Assembly (NCBI GenBank): GCA_027924585.1 | Contig: BSBM01000007.1 | Coordinates: 14,580,001 to 14,644,000, forward strand | DNA: 64,000 bases | Source: Larix kaempferi | Taxonomy: Eukaryota > Streptophyta > Pinopsida > Pinales > Pinaceae | Reading direction: 5' to 3' | Part shown: one piece after another, positions 51,934 through 63,158 of the stretch | Layout: every line of letters starts with the position of its first letter | Position numbering within the stretch: position 1 is the stretch's first letter | Translations under genes and position numbers: made by a program | Notes under the pieces: model-generated | Databases searched by the model: none | Told to the model about the DNA's origin: nothing | What the model saw: the letters and a program-made list of their open reading frames with translations, nothing else

Positions 51934-52633
51934 ATAGAGATCTTGTCGCTGCTCGATCCATTTGAAGTTACCTTGAACCAGCCGATTTCACTGGCACATA
52001 GGAGAAACCGTCTCCATTGAGGTGAATCCCAGCCATAGTAGCTGGAAGAATACCAGAGCAAACAATGATCTAAACAGCGCTGCTAGTGTGGAACAACCGC
52101 CATTAGTCAACCGTGTTTTGAAGTTAAGAAGGAACCTGAGTGAAGAAAAGAGCCACCGACCGAGAAAGTGAAGGAATTTTTCGGCCTTGCTATAAAGAAA
52201 TAGAGAGCACGAGACTAGATGCTGCAGGGATCCAAACAGACTGGATCGATCGGTGTTGGTGTCGATGGTGGGAAGGAGTCGATCAACAGACCTCTTCTTC
52301 GCCACATCGTTGTTGGAACCCATTATTCTATCAGTCGGTCTCCAAATTGCAAAATTAAAAACCCTAGGGGTTAAATCCTTCGACCTTGGTTACGTAGGGG
52401 AACAAAGATTGCAGAGATGGATGGTTGATACGATTTTAGAGCCACACTCACACCAAGCAACGACCGGGAGCCTGGAGGTCATGTGAGGGAAGACAAGCAT
52501 AAAGGAGAAGAAGGAGAAGGAACCATGGAGTCTCTATCAACCACGGGAGCTTCCCCTCACAGATTTCGAAGAAAATAACCTTATGAGCAGTTTCAATTGC
52601 AAATTGAAATGAACAGGATTGTGAGAAAAACTT
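51934..52633 (+). other. Untranslated leader of the copia element
   Basis: About 700 bp lies between PBS and the gag start. Several short frames occur on both strands, none of which resembles a known domain. Long leaders are common in plant copia elements and probably hold dimerisation or packaging signals. Confidence 0.5.
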
Positions 52634-53575
52634 ATGGCGTCAACTAGAAATCAAAATCAGTCTTAAGGACCAATTCTAAGAGGAACAAATTATGAAATGT
52701 GGGGAATTAAGACGAGAAGTTTTCTATGATCACAGGACTGTTGGGAAGCTGTAGTAAATGGATTTACTGAGCTAGATCCAGCAGATCTGCAAGCAATGAC
52801 TAATAATCAGAGGAATCCAGTCGCATAAAATAGAAAGAAGGACTCAAGGGCATTGTGGTTTCTGCACAATGGAGTAGAAGATGTAATATTTCCAAAAATT
52901 GCAGCAACTGAACATGCAATTGAAGCATGGGAAACTCTTGAAACAACCTATCAAGGAACAAATAAGGTAAAAAAAGCAAAGCTGCAAACACTTAGGAAAA
53001 TCCTTGAGACTCTTTAGATGAAGGACACAAAATCAGTGGACAAATTCATGACACAAAGCATGAATGTTGTAGATCAACTTCGAGCACATGGAGAAGTTGA
53101 TCCAACTCAAAAGGTAGTTGAGAAAGTGCTTAGAAGTCTTCCACAAAAATTTGATATGGTTGTTACAACCATTGAAGAATGCAAAGATTTAAAACAAGTG
53201 TCTATTGAAGAGATCACTGGATCATTGTTAACGCATGAAACAAGAATCAACAGGCATAGTGATTCTTATGAAAATGCATTCCAGTCTCAGACCCCATTCA
53301 ACAGAGGTAGAGGACGTGGAAGTAGAAGTAGAGGCAGAAGAGGAAAAGGTTGCTTTCAGACAGGAAACATACCAATAGCTACAGAACAGATAGAGCAACC
53401 ACAAAATTTATCTTATAACACAAGAGGAAGAGGTAGAAGTAACAGTCAACCAAGGAGGTTTGACAAATCAAATGTTCAATGTTTTTACTGCAAGAAGTAT
53501 GGCCATTTTGAGAGTGAATGTAGAAAGAAGCAATCGAATTTGAACAAAGGCAGAGCCAATGTCACAAATACATAA
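52634..53575 (+). pseudogene. Copia gag, decayed, with CCHC zinc knuckle
   Basis: One reading frame runs from ATGGCGTCAACTAG to the TAA at 53573. It has the UBN2/retrotran_gag layout: LRGTNYEMWGIKTRSFL, later ALWFLHNGVEDVIFP, then AWETLETTYQGTNKVKKAKL and VEKVLRSLPQKFDMVVTTIE. A glycine/arginine/serine-rich stretch precedes the nucleocapsid zinc knuckle CFYCKKYGHFESEC (C-x2-C-x4-H-x4-C), which is intact. Internal stops occur near 52665, 52727, 52827 and 53015 without any frame change. Most would be explained by single C-to-T changes (CAA, CAG or CGA to stop), as expected from deamination of methylated cytosine. Gag would have assembled virus-like particles for reverse transcription. Confidence 0.85.
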
Positions 53576-53783
53576 GAAGGTACATCAAAATCCAAGTTCC
53601 TTTCCTGCAAAGCTACAGAACAATTCAACAACAAAGATATATGGCTGATGGAAAGTGGTTGCAACAATCACATGATAGGTAATGAAGAAATTTTTTTAAG
53701 ATTAGATAACTCCATTAAGACTGAAATCAAATTGGGTGATGATCATCATGTAAATGCTTTAGGAAAAGGCATAGCATCAGTCA
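53576..53783 (+). pseudogene. Copia protease, split by element 2
   Basis: Continues the gag frame after the stop at 53573. The aspartic protease motif, normally (D)SGxxxH, reads WLMESGCNNHMIG, so the catalytic Asp is replaced by Glu. It is followed by the typical IKLGDDHHVNALGKG segment and then broken by the Ty3-like insertion at 53784; the coding sequence resumes at 63159. Confidence 0.8.
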
Positions 53784-55192
53784 TGTCACATCCCCTTCCA
53801 ACACATCCAATCCTAGAAAGGAAACGTGACCAACCTACCGGGCTTATTGGCAATCTCAACCCCGTTCATTATTAAGAAATTCATAACAATTAAAAACTTC
53901 TGTGTGCAAATACATAATCAATATATACATAGCGGAAATAAACACAATTGCACACACAAACTGAAATGCATCAGCATATTTATCTCAAGCAAATGATAAA
54001 TCATCAGGAAAAGAATCCATCCCATTCTCATGCTATGCATAGACTTCATATCAATTCTATTAACATGGACAATTATCATTCTGAATTAACACATTGCAAG
54101 AAATAGAATGCATATAATTTAAATCACAGAGAACACTTATCTGGAAGATGAAACTGTCCAAACGACTGGCTATATGAGAGAAACATTCCACCCAACCATA
54201 GATCTCTGTCCATCCTGTATTCTTTCAGCTGAGAGATCACCCCCGAGCTGGGTTGTGTATCCACCAAGGAGGAACTAGATGGGCTCACTCCCAACCATGG
54301 TTTCACTCAACAGCTATGCTAAGCCAACACAGAGTTGGGTTTATCAAGCATACAAAAGACAAATGAGGAGGATGCTAAGTCAGTGAGCTCAACCACAGAG
54401 CTACAGACATCTCAAGTTAAATTCAAGCAATCCAATCCTCTGTTCGAACATCCACACTTGGATTTCTCACCATTCTGTCAATGAATAACTCAATCCCGTC
54501 ACTAGTTTTCTGGGCTATCAAAACTGGGTTTTCCAGTGGATTTCGGGGTAGCTAATGCTCCCAGATTCTTCAACACATGGATTTATTCAACACATGGGTT
54601 CTTTCACAGTTGCGATTTCTGGTTTTTCTCGATGCTGGCAATTCGTTTTTGGATGAAAATTGATGCTAGTAACTTCCACAATGGAATGGGGATGAGGAAG
54701 AGGCAACTCTCATGAGGTAGAGTGACTTGTGGTATAAGAAAACAGATCCCATACTCTGCCATACGAATTTCTGGGCTACCCATGCTCCATTGAAGCCATG
54801 GACTGAATTCCTCAACCACTTCCTTACAACATAATTAAATGTCAGCAAGGAAAGTCAAATGGGTTCTCAAGGTGACATATGGCATCTTAAGGTTCAATCC
54901 CACATCCCCCTCACCACTCCCTAGTGGATACACATGGCCCCTTCCCATTCGTTGCCTCCATAGCCAGCTTTGGTATTTTATTGCATGATGTTTATTTACA
55001 TCATTTTTACAATGTTCCATGGCTAAATAGCACATGGGTAACGTAATGTATAATACTTGCCTTTAAATAAAATTCAAGCTTCCACTAGTGGGGCCTTGGC
55101 CTTGAGCTCCACACTAGGAAAACATACATCACATGTATACAATATTTACATTAAAAGCTAATATATCCTAAGGGTCAAAATGGGGTATTACA
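53784..55192 (-). repeat. 3' LTR of element 2
   Basis: Left copy of the LTR. Relative to the right copy it shows scattered substitutions and one block near 54560-54600 that is replaced by different, longer sequence at about 62470-62555, so the LTRs have diverged by more than point changes. Confidence 0.92.
55085..55117 (-). promoter_or_regulatory. 33-bp palindromic LTR module, copy 3
   Basis: In element sense: CTAGTG, core TGGAGCTCAAGGCCAAGGCC, then CACTAG. The 6-bp arms are perfect. It lies 75 nt from the LTR start, close to its distance in element 1 (62 nt). Confidence 0.6.
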
Positions 55193-55207
55193 ATCCCCTC
55201 CCCCTTA
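55193..55207 (-). other. Polypurine tract of element 2
   Basis: Minus strand TAAGGGGGAGGGGAT ends against the LTR start TGTAATACCCC. About 10 nt upstream is GAACACCGAGGACAGTGTTA, the block shared with element 1. Confidence 0.88.
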
Positions 55208-55309
55208 GAATAACACTGTCCTCGGTGTTCCAAGACTTAGGAATACATATACAATTTACACATGTCCAAAATTTCAAAAACTTTGCAGGTCTGCCCTGCA
55301 TTCTATCCT

Positions 55310-55780
55310 TTACTTTGAACTTTCAGGACCGAGTCCTTTGTCTTCCACGAGCTTCTCCCGCTGGTTCTGATCTTTTAGCTCATCCACAAGTCTGAAAAAT
55401 TTATGGCTGCTACCCTCCTGAGGTTCTCTTGTTGGGAAGTTACGGAGGCAATGATGTCCTCCACATTTCCAACATTTCACTGGCTACTTCATCTTTACCT
55501 GCTCAATCTCCTTTGAGTCGTCATGCCTGGAACATTTCTTAATGGATCGATTTGACGAATGCCTCATCATTGATCCATTGTCCTTTCCTCGGTCAAATGT
55601 TTCCATAATTATTTTTACTTGTCTTTGCAGACAAACAGAGTCCTGTAAAACTTTGTGGTTCATCTCATTCTGCTGCTTTTGTAGCTTAAGTAGTTCTCCA
55701 AGATTTCCTTGGGTCTTGTAAATTGTTTGAAGAAGACTTTCAGCCATTTCCAACAGCCTATGGTCTGCGGCCATGGTCAC
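55310..55780 (-). pseudogene. Small gag-like ORF (coiled coil plus zinc knuckle) of element 2
   Basis: One minus-strand frame of 157 codons begins MTMAADHRLLEMAESLLQTI and ends GPESSK, with a single in-frame TAG at 55484-55486. The first ~60 residues have heptad-like leucines (ESLLQTIYKTQGNLGELLKL) and are probably coiled coil. After the stop comes CWKCGGHHCLRNF, a CCHC zinc knuckle (C-x2-C-x3-H-x4-C) with the last Cys changed to Phe. Together these recall the C-terminal part of a Ty3 gag/nucleocapsid. It is unusual that this is the only coding trace and that it sits within 120 bp of the PPT, where integrase or env-like sequence would normally end. It may have served as an RNA-binding protein; it is now dead. 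Confidence 0.6.
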
Positions 55781-58700
55781 TGTGCACAGGTGGTTCTAAC
55801 TTTGCTCACAAGCAACACTTTTCCATAACAGTTGCAACCAATTGATTCAATTTCCACCTGTGAAATTCATCATTACAAATCTTGTTAGGCCAAGCATAAC
55901 CTAAATATTAAAAATCAGTCAATTGTTTTCCCCAATTGACATGGAGAGCCCATGCTCTATTCATGAGACCTCCACACTTTTCATGCTTTCCCAACATACA
56001 CATGAATTCCTTCATGTTCATCCATTCACAGGAAATTCATTAATTCAGCATTCACAATTTATTTCAAGCAAATAAACAAACTCTACTTTTAGCCATGCAT
56101 GCATTCAACAATTTTTTGTTTTTTTATAAATGCATCAATAAAAGGAAAGAGAGAGCAATAAGAGTTTTCTCCTCTTAACCGTGTTCCATTCAGGAACCCA
56201 CACCACCACTGTGGTTTTCATGCTCCTAGCCTCTTTCACTTCAACGTGAATGCTTGACTTGCCCTTCTTGGCTATGACACTCAGTGTCTATGGTCTATTT
56301 TAGACCTCTCAACCATGGAGTTCCTCCACATGGTTTGTCTACAACTCTTGGCTACTAGGACCCACACAGTTCTACTAGCACCATCTTTCATTGTTGCTCA
56401 AGCTGATCGTTTTAGGCAGTCACATGTCCACATGCATCCTTAAGATGCTTTCATAGTCCTTGCTTCCAACAATACCTACACTCAAACATTGAATCAATTC
56501 GCATGTTTAGTTTATTTTCATAGGATTTATCTCTAAACAAGAGTTTAGGAAGTCATAACCAAATCATATACACATGTATATTCATAAGCAAGAATTTACA
56601 AGATAACCAAATACTTATCTGCGTTGGATGTCTTCACTTTATTCCATAGGGTCCTTCTTTGCTTTACAAGCCTTGGATTTCATCTGGATATAATAAGAAA
56701 TGTTGGGCTAGCGTGTAGGCTACTCCTCAACCATTCGCATAGGCAATGCTAAGTCAGTACGCCGACTGGTTTTATCAGACATCTCATTTAGCAATATGCT
56801 AAGCCAGTACTCCGACTGGGAATTATCAAGTATTTGAGGAATGTTTGGCCAGCATGCCGGCTTCTCCATAACATTCAAGTGGTTAATGCCCAACCAGTAC
56901 ACCTTCACGCCGACTGGGTTTACCAAGCATTTGTAGCACCCAACCAGTTACTCTTTGGATTTACCAAGCACTTTTAATTATTTCAGGGTCCTTGCTTCCT
57001 GCATTGACCAAGATTTCCAACAAAGAAACAATAGTGCATCAGCTTAACTGTTAGAGGGCTTATACTTGAAACCTTCATTATTCCAAATAAGACATGAATG
57101 AAATTGAATACTTATCTATATTGGACATTTTCTCTCTGGTCCACAGGGTCGTGCTTTTACTTTATAAGCCTTGGGATCCTCCTGCGGACTGGGATGTTTG
57201 GCCAGCACGCAGGCTGCTCCAAAACATCAAATAATTACTGTCCAACCAGTACACCTTCACGCTGACTTGGAAGGAAACTTCACTACGACCATTTCTAGGT
57301 CAAGGCTCTACTATGGAGCCATATGCATATAACAGCCCTTTCATCAACACCTTCACAACCCTTTATCAAAATTTCCACAACCTCCACAACATCCTTTCAT
57401 ACACATTAACCCTTCCACTACAACCCCTCACAACAACCTTTTACTTTGTTCCTTTAGTGTGTAGTACCAAATTGCATCTGTTTAAGGTGACAACACAAGT
57501 AGTATAGGAAAACTTGTCAGCGTTGTTATTCTAAAATTATAACCATAATTCATAGCATTCACTATCAAGTATTGAAACACTAGGAATGCGTCCATTCCCA
57601 TAAGGCGTAATCAATTTTGGCATCCCTAACATAGCTCAGCACCAGAAAGGTGTGCACTCCTCACTGATGTGAGCTATGCAGGTCTTAATCATACTTCAAT
57701 CAGTCGAAATAATATACATAAATAGAATATGCTCTGCATAGTAATTCTAGCAACTAAACTTGCACACATATATGTATATATATATATCAGTCAGAGTTTA
57801 CAGAACACTTATTCATTTGCAGATGTAGTATTCTTCATTAATGAGGAATGGGGGCTCCCTTCTTTGAGTTGACAGTCCCTCAGTTTGCCATCCCAAATCC
57901 TTTTGATGTTACATAACTCTCATATGTCTTACTGACATAATCTTTATCATCTCATTCATATTGTTTACCAATCATGCAGTGCAGATGGAACATTATCAAA
58001 ATATCCAATGGCGTTTCACCAGAAACCCATTTCCAATGTATGGGATCGTTCCCATGAAGTCTGGATTCTGCAGGCCCTCTCTCATGGTCTTACTGCAATG
58101 TGTCTTCCTGGAACATTTATCAAATAGCCAAACAATCAGTAACATTTGTCAATAAAATTCAAATTTGATTGTTCCATAACCAATCAATAGCATTAATAAT
58201 TAATTCAACATGAATTTACAATTCTGTCTCCTACATAAATTGATTTTCTTAGCCATGAGGCTATCCTCATATTGCTTGGCTCTTGTAAGTGGTATCACTT
58301 CTCCCATTATGGTCTTATGTCTGCTGCCATGCATGAACATCCACTTACAACATGTCCTCCTGACACAATTTATATAAGCCAAATCGTCATTAGTCATTTA
58401 TTAGAAAAATTCCAAACCAAAGATTTACAAATCTAAGATTTACAATCTTTCTTTCTAACAGAACTTAGAGTCCTCAACCATGAGATTCCTTCTCATAAGC
58501 TCTAAATCAAAATTTTCAAATCTGTTCCCTACAAAAATTAGACTTGCAACCATGATATTATTCTCATAAACTTAAATCAGAATATTTTCAGATTTGTTCC
58601 ATGCATAAATTAAATTTCACAACCATGAGAACCTTCTCATAACCCTTGTATTTTGCACATGGTAGAGTTCAATCTTTACTATGGTCTTATCCCCATTGCC

Positions 58701-61100
58701 ATACGCAGGACATTGCTACCCGGAGTCTGAAACTTTCAATCAGCCAAACATGTTGTGAGTATTTATGCATATATATTATTTCATTGCTGCAACGATCACT
58801 GAAGCATTTTCAGAATTATAACACTCCAGAATTCAAACACTTCCAGCTGTTAACATATCAATATCACCAAAGCTCATTCACCTCACGTGAATCATTATCA
58901 TACTAAAACTTCAAGGTACATTCACATCATTTATGCAATTTAAATGAAACTTTAGATACTCATTATTTCACAGTCATATCATTTATACAACTCTGCCCTT
59001 CCACAGAGCATTCCGACAGTCCATCGATCATGCTATCTTCATGCACTTACTACTCTGCATTCATAACAGCCCATGATATGATCCTATAATTATCATCAAT
59101 TCATCATCTCATTCATTATTTAGTTTGCAATAACATACGCACCATCCCTATGCGTTCATGCAATGCATCACAACATGTGCACCCACACTTATGCATGCAT
59201 ATTTACAACATTTACTCAAACTTTTCCTATGCATTCACTCATTGCAACCACAAGATTTATAAATTATCTTAATGCATATCCGCTCAATGCCACCTTGCAT
59301 TGGTTCACGAATACTATGTATTCAAACATATTATGGCCGAAACATGACTACCTCATATAGCATGCATTACCATAATCAGGACCACCAGTCCTCACTTGCT
59401 TGATTATTAAGCTCATAACCAACATACACATGGCATGATGTATTTTATATGAATGCAATTTAAATTTCTAAACAGCCACATGTTATGAGGCCTCTTTCCT
59501 TCACCACTTCATGCTCCACCACACTATGGCAGTATGGCATTCACATGAATGCATTTCAACTCTAAATGCATACCATTTTATGATTACCGAATATGGTTCA
59601 ATGGATTCTTACCCAATCCCCTTCAACACTTATGCAATCATCATAAGTAACCATTACCTTCATGGCTCCCATTTACACCTTTGATGTTACCTGATTTGTT
59701 GGTTTCTTATAGCAGATTGCAGCATTCTCCTACCAACCTCTTGATCATGGATTTTCTTCCCTAACCTTTTCTTCATAAGATTGTTGGATTCATGCAACAA
59801 CATCATCAACATCTTTAGCCATGCTTCTGTTGTCTTTGGTCCTACAACCAAAACCAACACCAATAGTGATTATCAATCATAATATTTACCATTAGTGGTT
59901 CATTGCATATGTAAAATCTCACTACTTTTACCAATATGTAATTTCATATACATGGAAAACATATACTCATGCATTGTGCAATGTTTATTAATATACCAAT
60001 CAATGAATATTCATTCCACTCATCTAATCTCTTGCAGTTTCAGCATTCTCATGCCATAATTTTATGCACATAAAGCTTATAAAATATAAATGCAGTTAGC
60101 AAGATAGGGGTTAAGGAATTATCCATTTCCAATCCCTCATCTTTGCATGAATTTCCTCTTCTACATCGTAGCTGGTTCGATTTCATGGTATGCTACTTCT
60201 AGGCATGCAATTCTAGAATTTGCCCATATTGTCAACAATTTTGCCAAACAGCCACTGGCACTTTTCTGCTCCAATTATATATAGTGTATGATAACCCCAT
60301 TCAAATTCTGACTATGCACCATTGTTCCCTGCTGGACAAGATTTCCAATGCCTATCCAAATGCTCCATTCTTACTTTGGGTGTGGAAATTGCATTACTTC
60401 AAAAATGACAACTTTAACCAAAATTTTGCACATTTTTACACAGTTGTAAAATATCATGAACTGCCAACTTTAGCCACCTGTGGAATAAATTCCATAAAGA
60501 TTCAGAAAAACTTTTCTACCACGCGAAGTTATTCCATATAGCAAGGAGCACTCAGCAACTCATGGATCTCTGTTCCGATGCTCCGTTCATCTTCTATAAA
60601 ATTTTGGGTTCGACTACTTTCCACTTTTCACATTTTTCCAAAATTCCAAATTTTGGGCCAGAAATGGCTATTTCCCAAACGATGCATTTATGGGAAATCT
60701 TTGTCTAACGAAATATGTCTGGTTTACTGAGAATATGAAATGTCGAGTTCAGTAATTTTCTTGATTCCAAATTATAAGGTCACTTTCAACCACTGCAAGC
60801 TTTTCAAAATTCCCAAAACGTGGCCCAAAATAGTGCTTTTTGGCCTTCTTGCACACCTCGACTCCACATCCTTTGGAGTTTGGCTCCAAAACTCCAAAAT
60901 TAACACCGTGTCTGCTCCATGACTGCCCCATATCAATTTTGGCTCAATCCGACCTTCTGTCAAGCGTCTGGACACTGATTTGTAAAATCCATTCATTCCA
61001 ATTTTATGCCAAATCGAAGCATAATGGGCTCAGGATCTTCACTGCTTCATTCATGGCCTCCGTCAATGGCCTCAGAATGCCCCTGAACTCATCAAATTCC
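55781..61100 (-). other. Non-coding interior of element 2
   Basis: More than 5 kb without a supported frame on either strand. It includes the dispersed CCAGTA...CCGACTGG motif (56700-57270) and an AT/TG microsatellite near 57763-57788. In autonomous relatives this space would hold gag-pol. Confidence 0.7.
56700..57270. repeat. Dispersed 'CCAGTACNCC...GCCGACTGG / GGCCAGCANGCNGGCT' motif
   Basis: Words such as GTCAGTACGCCGACTGG, GCCAGTACTCCGACTGG, GGCCAGCATGCCGGCTTC, CCAGTACACCTTCACGCCG followed by ACTGGG, and GGCCAGCACGCAGGCTGC recur about eight times at 50-120-bp spacing, each often followed by TTTACCAAGCA or TTATCAAGCA. Several are self-complementary (CCAGT...ACTGG, GCCAGC...GCTGGC-like). 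Related text (GAGTTGGGTTTATCAAGCA) occurs in both LTRs. Confidence 0.6.
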
Positions 61101-61149
61101 GACATTGAATGCTCCTGTTACCCAAAAATCAATTTTCGGGCTCTATACT

Positions 61150-61425
61150 CGCTTTTTTTTAACCCGAAAGCCGAAACCCGACACCCAAAACTGCGGGTTT
61201 GGGGGGGGGGGGTCAAGTTGCAGTCACAGGGATGTAGCCATCCCGCAACCCGAAACTGCGGGTTCGGGATTGCGAAAACCGGAACGCGCAACTTCAAAAC
61301 TTGGCGTCCCCGCAACCCGAAAGCCGAAAATTGCAGGTTCGGGATTTCAAAAATCCAAACGCAATTTTTGAAAATTCGCATTCCCGAAACCTGAAACCCG
61401 ACATCCGCAACCCTGAAACGCTTCT
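61150..61425. repeat. GC-rich palindromic minisatellite in the leader of element 2
   Basis: Variants of CCCGAAACTGCGGGTTCGGG recur at least four times among AT-rich surroundings, with a run of about 13 G at 61199-61213. CCCGAA and TTCGGG arms can form short hairpins. On the minus strand it lies about 260-540 nt after the PBS, in the 5' leader. Open frames crossing it on both strands result from the lack of AT-rich stops and are not supported as genes. Confidence 0.75.
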
Positions 61426-61670
61426 GGCCCTGCGACTTCCGGGGTCCATAACTCCTTCGTCCCTTAGCCAAATGGGACTAGTTTGGTACCATTGGAAAGC
61501 TCTTGGAGAGATCTATGCACCTGTTTGATCCTCTTCCACATCTGAGAAAGCTGAGCCTGCCATTTTTACAATAAACAATGCCGCCCCAACTTTACCAATA
61601 CTGCGTTAAAACCATTATATTACTTGCCTGTAACTCAGAGTTTGGCCCAAGCATCCCCAGTGCTCTAAGC

Positions 61671-61685
61671 TGGGCTTTGATACCA
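61671..61685 (-). other. Primer-binding site of element 2
   Basis: Minus strand TGGTATCAAAGCCCA lies three bases from the LTR end. It resembles the initiator tRNA-Met complement with one change in the first 12 bases. Confidence 0.85.
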
Positions 61686-61688
61686 CTC

Positions 61689-63153
61689 TATCACGTCCCC
61701 TTCCAAAACATCCGATCCTAGAAAGGAAACGTGACCAACCTACCGGGCTTATTGGCAATCTCAACCCCGTTCATTACTAAGAAATTCATAACAACTAAAA
61801 ACTTCTGTGTGCAAATACATAATCAATATATACACAGCGGAGATAAACACAATTGCACACACAAACTGAAATGCATCAGCATATTTATCTCAAGAAAATG
61901 ATAAATCATCAGGCAGAGAATCCATCCCATTCTCATGCTATGCACAGACTTCATATCAATTCCATTAACATGGACAATTATCGTTCTGAATTAACATATT
62001 GCAAGAAACAGAATGCATATAATTTAAATCACAGAGAACACTTATCTGGAAGATGAAATTGTCCAAACGACTGTCTATATGAGAGAAACGTTCCAACCAA
62101 CCATAGATTTTTGTCCAGCCTGTATTCTTTCAGCTGAGAGATCACCCCCGACCTGGGTTGTGTATCCACCAAGGAGGAACTAGATGGGCTCACTCACAAC
62201 CATGGTTTGACTCAATAGCTATGCTGAGCCAACCCAGAGTTGGGTTTATCAAGCATACAAAAGACAAATGAGGAGGATGCTAAGTCAATGAGCTCAACCA
62301 TAGAGCTACAGACATCTCAAGCTAAATTCAAGCAATCCAATCCTCTGTTCGAACATCCACACTTAGATTTCTCACCATTCTGTCAACGAATAACTCAATC
62401 CCGTCACTGGTTTTATGGGCTATCAAAAATGGTTTTTCCATTGGATTTCGGGGTAGCTAATGCTCCCAGATACGCCCCAAGGTTCATACCTATGGATCCC
62501 CCATTGGATTTCATTGTCAAATACCAAACCTGGGCATTTATGGCTCTTCAAAATGTGGGTTCTTTCACAGTTGCGATTTCTGGTTTTTCTCACTGCTGGT
62601 AATTCATTTTTGGATGAAAATTGATGTTGGTAACTTCCACAATGGAATGGGGATGAGGAAGAAGCAACTCTCATGAGTTAGAGTGACTTGTGGTACAAGA
62701 AAATAGAGCCCATGCTCTGCCACACGAATTTCTGGGTTGCCCATGCTCCATTGAAGCCATGGACTGAATTCTTCAACCACTTCCTTACAACAGAATTAAA
62801 TGTCAGCAAGGAAAGTCAAATGGGTTCTCAAGGTGACATATGGCAGCCTATGGTTCAATCCCACAGCCCCCTCACCACTCCCTAATGGATACACATGGCC
62901 CCTTCTCATTCGTTGCCTCCATAGCCAGTTTTGGTATTTTATTGCATGATGTTTATTTACATCATTTTTACAATGTTCCATGGCTAAATAGCGCATGGGT
63001 AACGTAATGTCTAATACTTGCCTTTAAATAAAATTCGAGCTTCCACTAGTGGGGCCTTGTCCTTGAGCTCTACGCTAGGAAAACATACATCACATGTATA
63101 CAATATTTACATTAAAAGCTAATATATCCTAAGGGTCAAAATGGGGTATTACA
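61689..63153 (-). repeat. 5' LTR of element 2
   Basis: Right copy of the LTR. Its inner end reads TATCACGTCC where the other copy has TGTCACATCC, so the terminal CA (element sense) has mutated to TA. This supports an old insertion. Confidence 0.92.
63046..63078 (-). promoter_or_regulatory. 33-bp palindromic LTR module, copy 4 (decayed arm)
   Basis: In element sense CTAGCG, core TAGAGCTCAAGGACAAGGCC, CACTAG. One arm has lost pairing at one position and the core has a few changes, unlike the intact left-LTR copy. Confidence 0.55.
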
Positions 63154-63158
63154 AGTCA

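Larger units (their letters stand above)
53784..63153 (-). mobile_element. Ty3-like non-autonomous LTR retrotransposon (element 2, 9.37 kb), complete
   Basis: LTRs at 53784-55192 and 61689-63153 are direct repeats of 1.41 and 1.47 kb. In minus-strand sense they start TGTAATACCCCATTTTGACC. Perfect 5-bp target duplication AGTCA lies at 53779-53783 and 63154-63158. A tRNA-Met PBS is next to the right LTR and a PPT next to the left one, so it reads leftwards. The 6.5-kb interior has no protease, RT or integrase. It carries only a small gag-like frame near its 3' end, a GC-rich leader repeat and a dispersed motif. This is the layout of a LARD or TR-GAG type parasite of an autonomous partner. It disrupts the copia element. 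Confidence 0.93.

Noticed and set aside
51988-52323. 111-codon minus-strand frame in the copia leader
   Set aside because: Antisense to the copia leader, no domain, partly overlapping a + strand frame of similar length; likely chance.
60840-61471. Long overlapping frames on both strands (184, 117, 88 codons)
   Set aside because: They cross the GC-rich minisatellite, where AT-rich stop codons are scarce. The peptides are repeat-derived and differ between frames.
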